Part shown: piece by piece, positions 1 to 10,834 of the stretch
Layout: every line of letters starts with the position of its first letter
Position numbering within the stretch: the stretch's first letter is position 1
NCBI GenBank assembly: GCA_016647705.1
Contig: CM028333.1
Span: 12,421,616-12,485,615, forward strand
Reading direction: 5' to 3'
DNA length: 64,000 bases
From: Eucommia ulmoides
Lineage: Eukaryota; Streptophyta; Magnoliopsida; Garryales; Eucommiaceae
The notes under the pieces: generated by a model
What the model saw: only the letters and a program-made list of their open reading frames with translations
The model's database searches: none
Told to the model about the DNA's origin: nothing
Translations under genes and position numbers: made by a program

Positions 1-239
1 GTTTGGTTAAAGGGGCTGAAACAAGCCCTTTGTCTCCATTTTACTTAGGTCAGCCCATGGACTTCTCTTGATAGGCTGAAAAGCCTAGTCCAGGTGCTTA
101 AGACCTTATCTGTAAATCCATTGGCTACCTACCGAATTAGGCTAATTAACCGAGCTGGAGTCCCTAATTCGGCAGCGTTAAGTGAGCCCAACTCCTTATA
201 TATACTCCTAGGCATCTATTGCCACCAAGTATTGCTTCT
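1..239 (+). mobile_element. family C LTR, promoter-end fragment
   Basis: This stretch aligns base for base with 2815-3060, the TATA-proximal part of the family C LTR, including GGCTGAAA, GCCCATGGAC, CCTAGTC and TATATATACTCCTAGGCATC (TATA box near 198-206). It stops abruptly at 240, where a family B LTR begins. It is therefore an LTR fragment cut by the B sequences; family C resumes at about 2270. The left edge is the window edge. Confidence 0.75.
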
Positions 240-1648
240 TGTTGGCTCAGTGAGCTACCTAAGAGGGGGGTGAATTGGGTAGTATTAAAAATTATCAGAT
301 AATAACACTTCAAAATTCAAATAATTAATTTTATCTTAAAGTTAATTATTATCTTTATAGCAGTGGATATATGTTATCAACTAGGTGCACACCCAAACAA
401 CACAATATAAATAATATAAAGAAACAAAATAGAACACCACGATATATCTTGGTTCATCAAGCTACTCTTGGCTAATTCAGTCCTCCGAACCCCACAGAGA
501 TTCACACCCACTAAACTCAAGATTCTTTTACAGGTAGGAACCAAACCATCATAATGATTCTTTTTGCAGGCTCAGAATCAACCTTTACTATCCATTTTCA
601 CAGGCTCAGAAATAACCTTATCGTTTTCTCAGGTTCAAGACTAACCTAATTATTTCACAGGCTCAGAATTAACCTAATTTTATTATAGGGAGAATCACAA
701 TTTAATTCTTTTTATACCTTAGACTCAAAAATTAAACCTCACAATCACTCCAAGTATCATTTTCTTAAGTAAAGATGAAACCTTTACAATTCATTTACAG
801 TTGACTCTAATCAGAAAGAATCACACCTAAACTCTTTTCAAGAGAAAAGAGTAACCTAACATTTTTGTACTCTAGGTAAAGATCAAACCTTAATCATTTT
901 ACAGGAAGAGATCGAAATCCAAAGCTACCTCTGATTAAATATTCTCAATAATATCTAATCCATACACAACTCACCAATTACAGATTTAATAAGTTTTTTT
1001 TCACTCAAAACTTCTACCACCCCATATTAATTAATACTCAATTAATGTTCCGATACTAGTGATGGAAATAAAGTAAGTAAACAAAATCTGATTATAATAA
1101 AGAATGCGGGTAGTACAATTAAGCACGTAATCAGATTAACACACAAATCATTTTTAAAATATTTTTATGCTTTTAAAGTTTAAAAATGATTTTTTAAAAA
1201 GATCAATTCACCAAGCAAATAATATTAATAAAATACTCAATTAAAGAATAAACTTGGAACGATCTCACTAGAAAAATACCAATGGATTACAAAACAGATT
1301 ACTAGACAACTCACATTAGTGACGCCAAATAAATTAACGATTTAACTCAAGAACTTTAACTCCAAAATAATCTCACAATATTTTTCAGTAGAATATCAGA
1401 ATGATAACTCTTAGAAATCTCAGGAATAGAATAGTTATTTTTATATTTTTGTTAACATGTGAAATTCGCAGGTCTATTTAAAATCACTTGAAATAAGCCC
1501 TATAATGGCTAGTTTCCACAAAATATATAATTTAAAATCACTTATAGACCTCATATATTGATTCCTTTTAATCCTGGTATATTTAACTTAATAATATAAC
1601 ATCTAGAGCTCTCAATTTGGTCCCCAAAATAATTTGATCTTAATCAAT
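240..1648 (-). mobile_element. family B LTR copy 1 (truncated)
   Basis: It starts TGTTGGCTCAGTGAGC and continues with an AGAGGGGGGTGAATTGGG block. It is colinear with 1649-2268 and 19810-21140 and, inverted, with 25430-26716. Shared blocks include GCACACCCAAACAA, ATATCYTGGTTCA and CCCACKGAGATTC. Read on the minus strand, the end becomes CACCCCCCTCTT...GCCAACA, which resembles 3' ends of plant copia-type LTRs, and the TTTAAATAGACC block reads as a TATA box. I therefore place the element on the minus strand. It lacks the U3 half carried by the 19810 copy. No coding potential is seen. Confidence 0.7.
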
Positions 1649-2268
1649 GAAAGTGTTGGCCCAGTGGAATACCCAAGAGGGGGGTGAATTAGGTAATTAA
1701 AAAATTATCGAAGAAATAATAACACTTCAAAAATTAAATAATTAATTTTATCCAAAATTAATTATTATTTTTATAATAGCATATAAGTGTAATAAGCTCT
1801 AGTTGCACACCCAAACAACACAAGATAAAATCAAGGAAATAAACAATGCAGTACACACCGATATATCCTGGTTCACCAAACTACTCTTGACTAATCCAGT
1901 CATCCGAGCCCCACGGAGATTCGTACCCACTAAATTCAAGATTCCTTTACAGGTAGTAACCAAACTCTCACAATAATTCTTTTCGCAAGTTCATAATCAA
2001 CTTTTACAAATTCTTTTTCACAGGCTTAGGAATAACCTTTATTTTTTACAGACTCAAGAATAACTTAATTCTATTACAAGGAGAATCACAACCTAATTCT
2101 TTTTATACCTAAGGCTCAAGAATCAAAACTGCACAAAAACACTCCAACTATCATTTTTCCAGGTAAGAATGAAACCTTTACAAAATTCACTCAAAATCAA
2201 TTCTATCTAGGAAGAATTACTACCTCAATATCTTTACAGAAAGAGACTGAAAATTGACTACCATTTGA
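1649..2268 (-). mobile_element. family B LTR copy 2 (truncated)
   Basis: A second family B end begins with TGTTGGCCCAGTGGAATACC directly after copy 1, in the same orientation. It is colinear with the first 600 bp of copy 1 and breaks off at about 2268, where family C tandem repeats start. Two same-end fragments abutting each other suggest one B copy inserted into another, or recombination between them. Confidence 0.7.
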
Positions 2269-2269
2269 T

Positions 2270-3383
2270 TAAATACCCCCTGCTCGGCAACATCAAAGAG
2301 AAGAGTCCTAAAATTATTCACAAGGCTCTCTTGGCCAAGCTCCGGACTTCGAGCACCCTCTGCTCGGCAACATCAAAATGGGAAGGCCTAAAACTGTTCA
2401 AAATTCCCCCTTGGCCAAGCTTCGGGCTCCGAGCACCCTCTGCTCGACATCATCATAAAAGAAAAGTCCAAAACCGTCTAGAATAACCCTCTGCGAAACA
2501 GCGGGCTCTAAGCACTCTCTGCTCAGATGATCATCAAATATGGAGGCCTTGAACTATCTAGAAGACAACCATGCTGGACGATGGGCTTCGAACATCCTCC
2601 GTTCGGTTGGCCATCAAAAATGGAGGTCTTGAACTGTCCAAACGATAATTGTGCCAGACAGTAGTCTCCGAGCACCTTCTTCTTAGATGATCGCCAAAGT
2701 TAGAGGCCAAATTGCCCAAATGACCACTTGATGAATAGAGGGATCCGATCATCCTCAGGTCGGCTAATCGTCATGAGGAGGCCTAAATCTGTCCAAACGT
2801 CCCTCTTGGCCTTTTGTTTGGCTGAAAGGGCTGAAACGAGCCCTTTGTCTTTGTTTCAATTGGGTTGGCCCATGGACTTTACCTAATGGGCCCAAAATCC
2901 TAGTCTAGGTGCTTAGGACCCTTATCTGCAAGCTCATTGGTTACCTGTCGGATTAGGCTAATTAATCGAGATGGAGTTCCTAATTCGGTTGCAGTAAGTG
3001 CGCCCTACTACCTATATATACTCCTAGGCATCTATTTCCATCAGGTATTGCTTCTTATTCACTCAAGAGCACTTTTAGCCTTCTTTTCTTGATACTTACT
3101 CTCATACCGGAGGGACTTCATCGAGCACAACCTCGGTAGGTATTTATGCAAGTGCTCAGAGCTCGAAGTTAGAGTTCATCTTAGGGTTTAGAGAAGAGAT
3201 CAGATCAGAGTCGAGAGAGGGCCTCAACCCGAATTACAAAAATTGGTTCGAGATCTCAAAGCATCAGAAGTTCATCGAGCTCAGAGTTTAGTTTTCTCAG
3301 TGCATCTCTTCCAAATCAGCAAGAAATTCACACATATCTTTTGTACAAACCATATTGGAGATATTTACCATTTTTTGACACCA
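2270..3383 (+). mobile_element. family C LTR
   Basis: The region reads as the promoter half of a plant gypsy-type LTR. A U3 repeat array (2276-2815) comes first, then a TATA box CTATATATACTCC near 3022-3035, then an R/U5-like leader with the block ACCGGAGGGACTTCATCGAG near 3105, which is shared in related form with the family D LTR at 61060. It ends near 3383 at ACACCAACA, before antisense gag debris of another element. The open frame at 3243-3584 is not a recognised protein. Exact LTR ends are uncertain. Confidence 0.65.
2276..2815 (+). repeat. 80-bp tandem array in family C U3, about 7 units
   Basis: TGCTCGGC-type anchors recur near 2281, 2361, 2441, 2520, 2600, 2680 and 2759, a spacing of 80 bp each time. 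The units share CTCCGAGCACC, CATCAAAAATGGAGGCC and ACTGTCCAAA and are increasingly degenerate to the right. The array lies about 200 bp upstream of the LTR TATA box. Confidence 0.85.
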
Positions 3384-3384
3384 A

Positions 3385-4620
3385 CAATCAGAAAAATGTC
3401 AAATCCAATGTCTTCGGCGATGCCCAAGCCATTTCGTAGAAAAGGGATCATTTTATTTTTGACCATCAAGGCTGTCACGATTATATCATCATTGAGGTCT
3501 TCTACTTGGTTAGATTATTTCCTGAACCTTTCAAAAAATGCCTTAAGGCCTTCGCCTCTTATTTTTTTAATAGAAAATAAATGACATAGATTTTTTGCTT
3601 GACGTTTATTGCTGACGAACTCATGACCGAACGTTGTGCTCAATGATTTGAAAAAAATTAAAGGCTCCGATTTCAAGGTCTTATATCATTTTCTAGCAGT
3701 TTTTACCAGAGCTACATGTAAATATTGTCACTTAATCGTCTCAGATGCTTCACATAGGTCCATGTGGGCATGATATGAGTTAAGGTGCCCTGCGAGGTCA
3801 TTGTTCTCCTAATATGTCCTAATATAAGACAATAGCTTGAAATTTAAGGGCACCTTGTCCTTCAAAATTTGACCAGTAAATAGCGTGGTGTTTTCTCTTG
3901 ACTATATCTTGGACATTAGACTCTCTCTTTCTAAGCTGACGAAGCTTCTCGTTGATGGTATTGATCTGGTATCGGAGATTACTATTTGCTTGACAATCTC
4001 GATCCAAACAGTAACCCATTGAACAGTACCCCAAGAACGCCTCCACAAAATAAAGTGGATCATTTGAAGGTAAGTTGGTCTCACTTTCACTTGTTCAGGT
4101 GTTGACTGGACAATCCGTAAGGATATGTAGTGGATTCTTTCTGTCTTAGGACTGATAAGGTTGTATTCTCGGACCAAGTCTGGAATGAACATTTGTTGTT
4201 CGTTCAGGAGGTGGGACCACCTATCCTCCTTGTGAAGCCATACATGCTCGACGAAGTCCTTCTCTTTCTTTGGGGAGTTGTTCTGGCTTTTGCCAGAATT
4301 CTTTTTGGTTTTTTTTTGTAGGTCTTCTTTTCGGTAACACTCTCGTCGGGCTCTTCATCCTTTGTCCGCTATGGTTTGTCCTCACGGTAAGGGGGTATGC
4401 AAACTTGCAAAAATGGTGGTTATTGTAGTAATTGGCTCTAGATAGCAATCCTTTGCACGTTTTGGTAAAGGTTTCTCATTTCCCTCATCAATTCTAGCAG
4501 TTAGATCGGGGACTCACGTGACAAGCTAGGACTTCGATCTGCTATGTGAATGGGTTGCTTTCATTTTCTTGGTCACTAGTCATAATTCAGACTTCAAAAT
4601 AACCTAGAAATTTCTCTAAA
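3385..4620 (-). pseudogene. Ty3/gypsy (Tat-like) gag fragment
   Basis: On the minus strand, a broken frame between about 3840 and 3400 reads as a retrotransposon gag core: LNSYHAHMDLCEASETIK, then FFKSLSTTFGHEFVSNKRQ, then GLKAFFERFRK and VEDLNDDIIVTALMV. This is the usual order of the retrotrans_gag domain in plant gypsy elements. It has internal stops. The upstream part (4450-3850) is open in pieces but not recognisable beyond a basic stretch. It lies just downstream (minus direction) of a primer-binding-site-like sequence and LTR at 4641-5296, so it is the 5' part of that element. It is cut at 3383 by the family C LTR. Confidence 0.7.
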
Positions 4621-4640
4621 GTATAAGAAAAATAATCGTT

Positions 4641-4657
4641 TCCCACAAACTGCGCTA
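4641..4657 (-). other. degenerate primer-binding site
   Basis: Minus-strand TTAGCGCAGTTTGTGGGA resembles the TTGGCGCCGTYTGTGGGA site found at 47650-47666. It lies between the LTR end (CATCA at 4661-4665) and the gag fragment, the expected place for the site that primes reverse transcription. Confidence 0.55.
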
Positions 4658-4660
4658 ATC

Positions 4661-5296
4661 TGATGATGTCCAAAACTGGTAGATCAAATATATTTCACTT
4701 AAGATTTGGAATGTGATCCTTCTTGAAGCTTTATTTCTTGCAAAACAATACACCACGGGTAGGCTTACCGACATTATACCTTCGGAGTAAGAATTAGTAT
4801 AATTCTAAAGAGAATTTGAGAGAATAACGACTGGGTAAAAGTATGCATATCTTGGCTAGACCATCCTTAAATAAAAGTGTGAAAACTTGTTTGGTAAGTC
4901 TTCCCTGAATAACGGTCGACCCTATTAATCCTGTGAGATTCGTGGAATTGAAGAGTTATGGGATGTTATCTTGAATATCAAATCATCTTCCTTATATCAT
5001 GGGTTATGGTAATCTTTCTGAGCTAGGGTTGGTCCCCAAGTATGGGATGAGACTTGAGGCATTTTTTGTGATCCGGAAGATGATTATATTGTCCATGTAA
5101 CTGAGTAAGTATTTGGGGTTGGACAAAATCTGGTTTAGATACAAGGGTTCTTTGTATTTTATTCGGGCCCCATGCAAAGTCTTCGGGTTCTATGTTTAGT
5201 TTGGACTTACATGAGATCTATTTAAGTCCTAAGGTACATTACTCGGGGTCCGTGTGTGTTACATATGGGTCCCTTCTTACACGTGGCATTATTGGG
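4661..5296 (-). mobile_element. family H 5' LTR (5'-truncated)
   Basis: It aligns with 15985-16560 in the same orientation: GCAAAACAATACACC, GTAGGCTTACC, TTGGMTAGACC and the block around 4860-4960. The order LTR, primer site, gag on the minus strand identifies it as a 5' LTR. It breaks off near 5296, before the LTR start seen at 16602. Confidence 0.65.
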
Positions 5297-5453
5297 GACT
5301 TGCTAAAATATCCTCTAAATATTGAACATTTGATATTACTAGAATTAAACTTAACATAAATGGCGAGTGTGATTTTTGTATTAAACCTTTCGTATTTAAA
5401 AAGAATTGTGAATTTAGGCGTTGTTCGATAATATTTTTTAATTCTTTTTATTA

Positions 5454-5456
<3 letters not shown>

Positions 5457-5503
<47 letters not shown>
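5457..5503. repeat. (AT)n microsatellite
   Basis: About 23 perfect AT dinucleotides. The antisense frame across it (poly Tyr-Ile) is an artefact. Confidence 0.97.
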
Positions 5504-5508
<5 letters not shown>

Positions 5509-5643
5509 AAGGGTTGTGTTTTTTTGCACTTAAAAAAGTACTTTAAAAAAAATATGAATTTACGTATTACACTATTGAAAAAAAAAAAAGTTAATTTTTA
5601 TTTCTTCAAATTTTATATTATAATAGATTAATAGAGATCAAAG

Positions 5644-6268
5644 TAGGGGTGGTCACAGGCCCGGGGGCCTGCCCTGCCCGCTCAGTCCGACCCTATTTTT
5701 TTTTTAGGATTTAGACTTTACTTTTAAGCTCATGGGCAAGGTTTAGGCTTTGATTTTCGGGCCCGATTAAATTTAAGTTCGAGCCACATTTTTTTAGGAC
5801 CGGCCTGGTCCGATTCAAGTATTAATTAATTAATATATATAGACATCAAACAAACCCAACCCTAGTTCATTTAATTTTCGTCATCGATCTTTGCCTCGCG
5901 CTTACCTCTTCAATCTTCATTCATCTTCATTCCCAAAACCTCCCTCCTTCCCTACCTATATTTCCTCGCCGCTATCATCTATCATGTTTCTTCACTGTCG
6001 ATTGCTTTTATTCACCGATTTCATTGGCCGTCAATCGTTGTTCTTTGTCATGAGTCTCACCTTATCATTGATCTCTTTAATGCTTTAGTTTGTATGTTTA
6101 AAAAATATTATAGGACCTAACTTGGGCTTTGCCTTGATTTTTTTGGTAAGGTCGGAGTTGAACATGAAAGTAAAGTCCGATCATAGAGTCAGGCTGGGTT
6201 AGAACCTGATTTTTTTTTGTAATACCCTAATTAAAGAGACGGCCCCGGCCCAATCATAACCACCCCTA
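5644..6268. mobile_element. non-autonomous hAT-type element with 8-bp TSD
   Basis: The left end TAGGGGTGGTCA and the right end, inverted, TAGGGGTGGTTA form terminal inverted repeats. The flanks are GATCAAAG (5636-5643) and GATCTAAG (6269-6276), an 8-bp target duplication with one difference, as expected of hAT transposons. Subterminal GC-rich blocks (GGCCCGGGGGCCTGCCC near 5659 and GGCCCCGGCCC near 6241) are typical of plant hAT MITEs. No transposase frame exists in 625 bp; the 65-codon frame at 5891 is unremarkable. Confidence 0.85.
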
Positions 6269-6276
6269 GATCTAAG

Positions 6277-7300
6277 GACTAGGGAACTCAATGCATCTTT
6301 TTCCAATCGCCTTTTACTTTTATTTTTTGAAATTAGAGATTATTTATAGACAAAATACTAAATATTATTTTTACATAATCAAACACACTTTCTATTTTAA
6401 AAGGAATTTTTTTTTTATTATTATTATTTTTTTTTTAAAAATTTAAAAGATACTTAAAAGGTGTTGACAAACGCTGCCTTAGTAATTTCAAATGATTAAC
6501 CAATTGTCTCAATGTAAATGCTGTGAGTAAAAACATTAAATATTCTTGCATGAGAGGATAATCTTCCACCAATTTACTATGATCCACCATGTATTTGAAG
6601 AGGGTTCATTCTGTATGTCTACCCTTTTTTCTTAAACATGCACCCCTATATAAAAAAATATAAATAATCTTAAACTTGATATTTTATCCTTATTAAAAAT
6701 AAATTTAGAATATTTTTTTAACCTTTTATTTTTTTAAAAACTTCACTAACACCCCCCACCCACCCAGATGCCCTGCCCTCGTCGTTTACCCCTGCAACCG
6801 TCGTCCCCCTCCATAGTCCTCTATCTCTTCTTCTCTCAATTTTTCTAAGAAAGAGAAAGATAGAAAGGGAGAAATTGGGAAAATAATCGAGATAGAAAAA
6901 TCCGATGAGTAGTCAACTGTTGTAGTGGTTGCTCATCAGAGAAGAATGAGGGTGCGGGAGAAAAAAAGAACTAGAGTAATACTTGTGTTAATATTTAAAG
7001 AGTAAAATAATAATTTTAATAAAAAAAAAATTAATAGATTTATTTTTAGAATTATCGGCGTACATATAGAATTATCTTTTGAAGATCGATAAATGTGTAA
7101 AATGGCCTTTACATGTGAACAGAATTGACTTGGTGGATAGTTTGAGAACAAAATTTGAAATAAGGAAAATGGGGATTTCCTCGCTATTTTAGGACAAAAA
7201 AATACATGGGAACAGAAAAAATAAACGTCACCTTAATATCAAAATGATTCTAGTCAAAACATCCTATATATCGCGATTTTTGAGTATGGTCTGATCAGAT
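6277..7300. other. AT-rich intergenic DNA, no feature seen
   Basis: Homopolymer-rich sequence with a C-rich patch near 6750-6830. No supported gene or repeat family. Confidence 0.6.
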
Positions 7301-7324
7301 TTTAAGTATACTTTTCTTGTTGAG

Positions 7325-8244
7325 GTGAAGGTGCTGAGTAGAAGTTTTAGAGTCTTGGAGAGTTGGAGGGCTTCCACAGTCAATGGTCAAATCTTTCACA
7401 ATTCTTAGCTGAAATCTAAAGAACTGAAATCTAAAGAGCGGATACCTACAAAAGAACATGGGGGTTGTGTCCAGCGAAACCTCTCAAGCTTGAGAGTAAG
7501 AACTCGGGGGAGAAGGGCAAATATATGCTTCAAATTAGATACTGAGTATTACCTTGGGCATTCAATGCTAGGTATTTTTATAGGAGTGGAGTGTAATTAG
7601 ATTTGTCTAATTGAAGTCATGAGCACGGTTAATTAGGATAACCTTCTATGTAGCCAATAGGAGAGTGAATAAAGAGATTATCTAATCGGCCTGGGCTTTT
7701 AACCCAAACGACAGGCCCATGGGCCAACTCACTTGGCTTTGAGGAGACTCATTAATGAATAATTCGATCCCATAAGGCTTAAAGGAGTGGAAATCTCCTT
7801 AATGGTGCATGAACGGAGACATAGGCATCATATCACGCTGCTTGTCAACCAGAAATAATGTGAAAGGGTGCTAGTCGGCCAAAACCGCAAGGGTTACACC
7901 TCCAGTAGCTGCCGAGCAAAACCAACATGGCGGCTCGCTGATCAAAGGTGAACAAATGGGTCTTGCAACCAGTGGGTACCACATAGAGATAGAACGGCAC
8001 GGTGGCAGACGATGTTTTCCACTTGAATCTATCGTGTGGTGACTGCCAATCAGGGATAGCACGGCAGGGCCCTTGGTCGGCCCATTTCCAAAGGGCCATT
8101 ATCTGGTGGTTGTCGACCAAGGATAGCACAGTAGAGCGCAGGTCGCAAGACAATGATGATGTGGCCGTTTGCTGAGTAAAAAAGACGAATCCGTGGTTAA
8201 GAGTTTTGGGCACTAGTGGATGCCATTCAAAATTACCCACATCA
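7325..8244 (-). mobile_element. family D LTR (minus orientation)
   Basis: Read on the minus strand it begins TGATGTGGGTAATTTTGA at 8244, matching the family D start at 60527 (TGATGGTAAAATTTGGTCA). It has a TATA box CCTATAAAAATACC near 7588-7573, followed by TCTAATTTGAAGCATAT and CTCAAGCTTGAGAGGTTTCG. These are colinear with 61010-61080 of the plus copy. A GTGCTATCC repeat with a period of about 75 bp lies in U3 (7990-8130). The 131-codon frame at 7845-8240 is LTR sequence, not a gene. The 3' limit is uncertain. Confidence 0.65.
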
Positions 8245-9001
8245 AATGTTATTATTTCTAATAAAATTTTTAGAATATCTGTTATATTCTATTATAAATA
8301 TTTTTTTCTTTTTGGACTTTTTATTGAGAAATTTAACAAGTGAGAATCACCACTTTTTAAAGACCATTCAAATGCAAAAAAAATTCTTAGATGATCTCCT
8401 ATAAAATTGTATTTTTTACTCTAGAGATTTTCAGAGGAATTTTTCAATTTTTTTTCCCTTTTTTTAATACGATCAAAAACCAACAGTCAATGATTTTCCC
8501 ATGGAAGAAAGCATTCTTAAAATATACTAAATTTGTTAAAAAAAAAAAAAAAGGTTAGGTAGTCTGGAAGATTCGAAACGTGCATGCCTTTCAAACCAAA
8601 CTAAAACATATAATTTAGGCAGGTGGGCAGCAAATGTGAAGTGGCCACGTGGCTTGATTCCTGCTCCTTCACGCATAAGCTGTTGAGGACAGCCGACCGA
8701 ACCAACTAACGAATTAACAAACTTAACCGCCTTAATAAATCATGAATCTCCCCCACGCGGTCGTAAGAGACGCGTCACTGACTACGTGTCATTTTCGCTA
8801 GCCGGTGAATCGCATAAACCCCCAGAAGTTGATCAAATATCGAACCTGCCCTTCTTATAAGATACGTCTCTGACCACATTTCATTGTGATTGAGCACAAA
8901 GAAGAATATAATTTTTGATAACCAGGATATATTTTTTTATAATGATTTTTCCGTCCTTGTGGAAGTTGGTTTTTTTAATGGTTTGTGATCTTTAACACTC
9001 A
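8245..9001. other. intergenic DNA, no feature seen
   Basis: Low-complexity A/T tracts (for example 8538-8552). No supported gene. Confidence 0.6.
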
Positions 9002-9010
9002 AAATATTTA

Positions 9011-9242
9011 GGGTTAATAAAATTTTATCCTCGTAATTTGGTCGATTTGCACTTATCCTCCTGTAATTTAAAAATTGTCACTTATCCCTCTTGTGGTTAG
9101 ATTTTCAAATCACTTACTTCCGGATATAAGAGAATAAATGCAACAAATATCTAACCACAAGAGGATAAATGACGATTTTTAAATCACAGGAGAATAAAAT
9201 ACAAATTGGTCAAACTACAAGGAGATAAAGTGCTATTAACCC
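9011..9242. mobile_element. MULE-type fold-back MITE with 9-bp TSD
   Basis: Long terminal inverted repeats of about 95 bp start GGGTTAATA at 9011 and end TATTAACCC at 9242. Internal arm matches include TAATTTGGTCGATTTG versus TAGTTTGACCAATTTG, and CCTCTTGTGGTTAGAT on both arms. The element is flanked by a perfect 9-bp duplication AAATATTTA (9002-9010 and 9243-9251). Long inverted repeats plus a 9-bp duplication are Mutator-like hallmarks. It has no coding capacity. Confidence 0.88.
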
Positions 9243-9251
9243 AAATATTTA

Positions 9252-10460
9252 CTCCCTAAATTATTAAATAGAAATTCTCTGTTTTATTCTTAAAAGTAAT
9301 TATACATATTTTTGTATAAAAAATTTATCTTACATTTTTCTCCCTTTTTTTATTACCCTTCTTATCCGACTAAAATCATTGTGGGAGCAGATTGTCGGTG
9401 ACAACTCCGGAGATTTTCCCTCTCCCATATCTACTCTCTCTCTCATGAAAACTAGTAAATTAAGACACCAAAAATACAAAAAATAAAATAAAATAAAATG
9501 GACAAAATCACTTTTATTATAATTATTTTTTTTTAAATTAAAAAATAAAAAAAAAAAACAAAAAAAAACACTTGGTTTGGGGGTTTATTGACATTTGCAT
9601 GAATGGTAAGGTTAATATATATTTTTTTTGGCCAAAGTCAAAATAAAAATGGTCAAACTATGTAGGGCAATGATTCAAGTCCAAGTGTGAAACAAAGAAA
9701 AAACTATAATGGCAATTTAGTAGTTTCATAGAAGAAGAGTGGCATTTGTGGTAGAATGGTCAATCCATATCTCCTCCACACAGTCCAAAAGAGTAGTCTT
9801 CAAATTGATTTAGATGGGAAATGGGGAAACTACCATTTCTCAAAAATCAAAATAAAACATTAGGGTCCTGTTTGGTTGATTATTAATTTTTTTTTTTAAA
9901 AACAAAAAAAAAAAGAAAAAAACTTTCAAAATAATTTAATAAATAAATTTTATAATACTCAATCTACTATTTTATTTTTATTTCTTAATATTATATTTTT
10001 AAAAATTATTTTACCTTTTTTATACTCCATCTATCATTTTTTTTACACTTAGTTTGTGCATTTTGTTTTTTTACATATTTACTTTCGTTTTTTCTATAAA
10101 TACCATACCAAAACAAAATAAAACAAAAAATAAATTAAAAATAAAATATAAAAAACAAGAGAGAGAATAAAAAATAAAAAACCTATGACTACAAAATAAA
10201 CAATAAAAAATATTATATTACAAGGATATATTTATTAACAAAATGTGAAGGAAAATGTGAAAAAATAACGAAACCGAAAACATAAGACATATCGCATATT
10301 TTATAAAAATGAAGAAGGATATCCCTAATATTTGTCAAAATAAAGATCGGATGTCTCGGATTTAAGTTCATATTCTGAACTAATTTTTTTTCCCTTGAAG
10401 TGAAATTATAAATTAAATTGATTTTATAAAAATAAAAAATTGAAATGAAACATTAGTTCA
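9252..10460. other. AT-rich intergenic DNA upstream of the small gene
   Basis: A/T homopolymers and short direct repeats. A GGGTCCTGTTTGGTTGATTA block near 9862 resembles a MITE end, but no partner end could be placed. Confidence 0.5.
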
Positions 10461-10502
10461 AAAGTGTGGATCGTCATTTACGTCTGCGTCCCTTTTCATC
10501 TA

Positions 10503-10511
10503 CTATATATG
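10503..10511 (+). promoter_or_regulatory. TATA box of the small gene
   Basis: CTATATATG lies about 100 bp before the ATG at 10607. A (TC)n tract at 10562-10592 follows in the presumed 5' leader, a common plant leader feature. Confidence 0.55.
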
Positions 10512-10556
10512 CACACGGATCATAATAGATGTCAACACAACTCCTATTCCTACAAA

Positions 10557-10593
<37 letters not shown>

Positions 10594-10606
10594 ACATAAC
10601 CAAGAA

Positions 10607-10834
10607 ATGGAACAGAGAGGAATCAACAACAGGGAAGAAGAAGAAGAAGAATATGGATTTTTGGGTGGCGTTGCCATTCACAACCAAGTGAAGAAGATCA
10701 AGCAAGAGATAGAGAAGATCAACCACCCAGCTCTCCAGCAGCCGGAAATCAGACCCGTCCTTCGCGAGATCACCAGGAATCGCCAGCGATCCCGCTCGCC
10801 TCTCGGTTTAGCCGCAAGACCCATCTCTGTTTGA
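10607..10834 (+). CDS. small conserved plant protein of unknown function
   Basis: The 75-residue protein has three parts. Residues 9-15 are a run of glutamates. Residues 27-40 form an amphipathic lysine/glutamate helix (QVKKIKQEIEKINH). The C terminus is basic (residues 46-75) and ends RSRSPLGLAARPISV. I recall small plant proteins of similar layout, with an RSPLGL-x-x-RPISV tail, but I cannot name a function and do not assign one. Support for a real gene comes from the TATA box about 100 bp upstream, a CT-rich leader, codon use less AT-rich than the surroundings, and the ATG in a reasonable context (AAGAAATGG). It could be spliced at the 3' end if the tail continues in homologues, but no obvious donor is needed. 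A longer frame at 10464 overlaps in another phase and is not coding. Confidence 0.7.
   Translation: MEQRGINNREEEEEEYGFLGGVAIHNQVKKIKQEIEKINHPALQQPEIRPVLREITRNRQRSRSPLGLAARPISV

Noticed and set aside
5239-5529. 96-codon frame with poly Tyr-Ile
   Set aside because: Created by the (AT)n microsatellite.
7845-8240. 131-codon minus-strand frame
   Set aside because: Lies in U3 of a family D LTR, and the family D copy at 60527 shows no matching frame.
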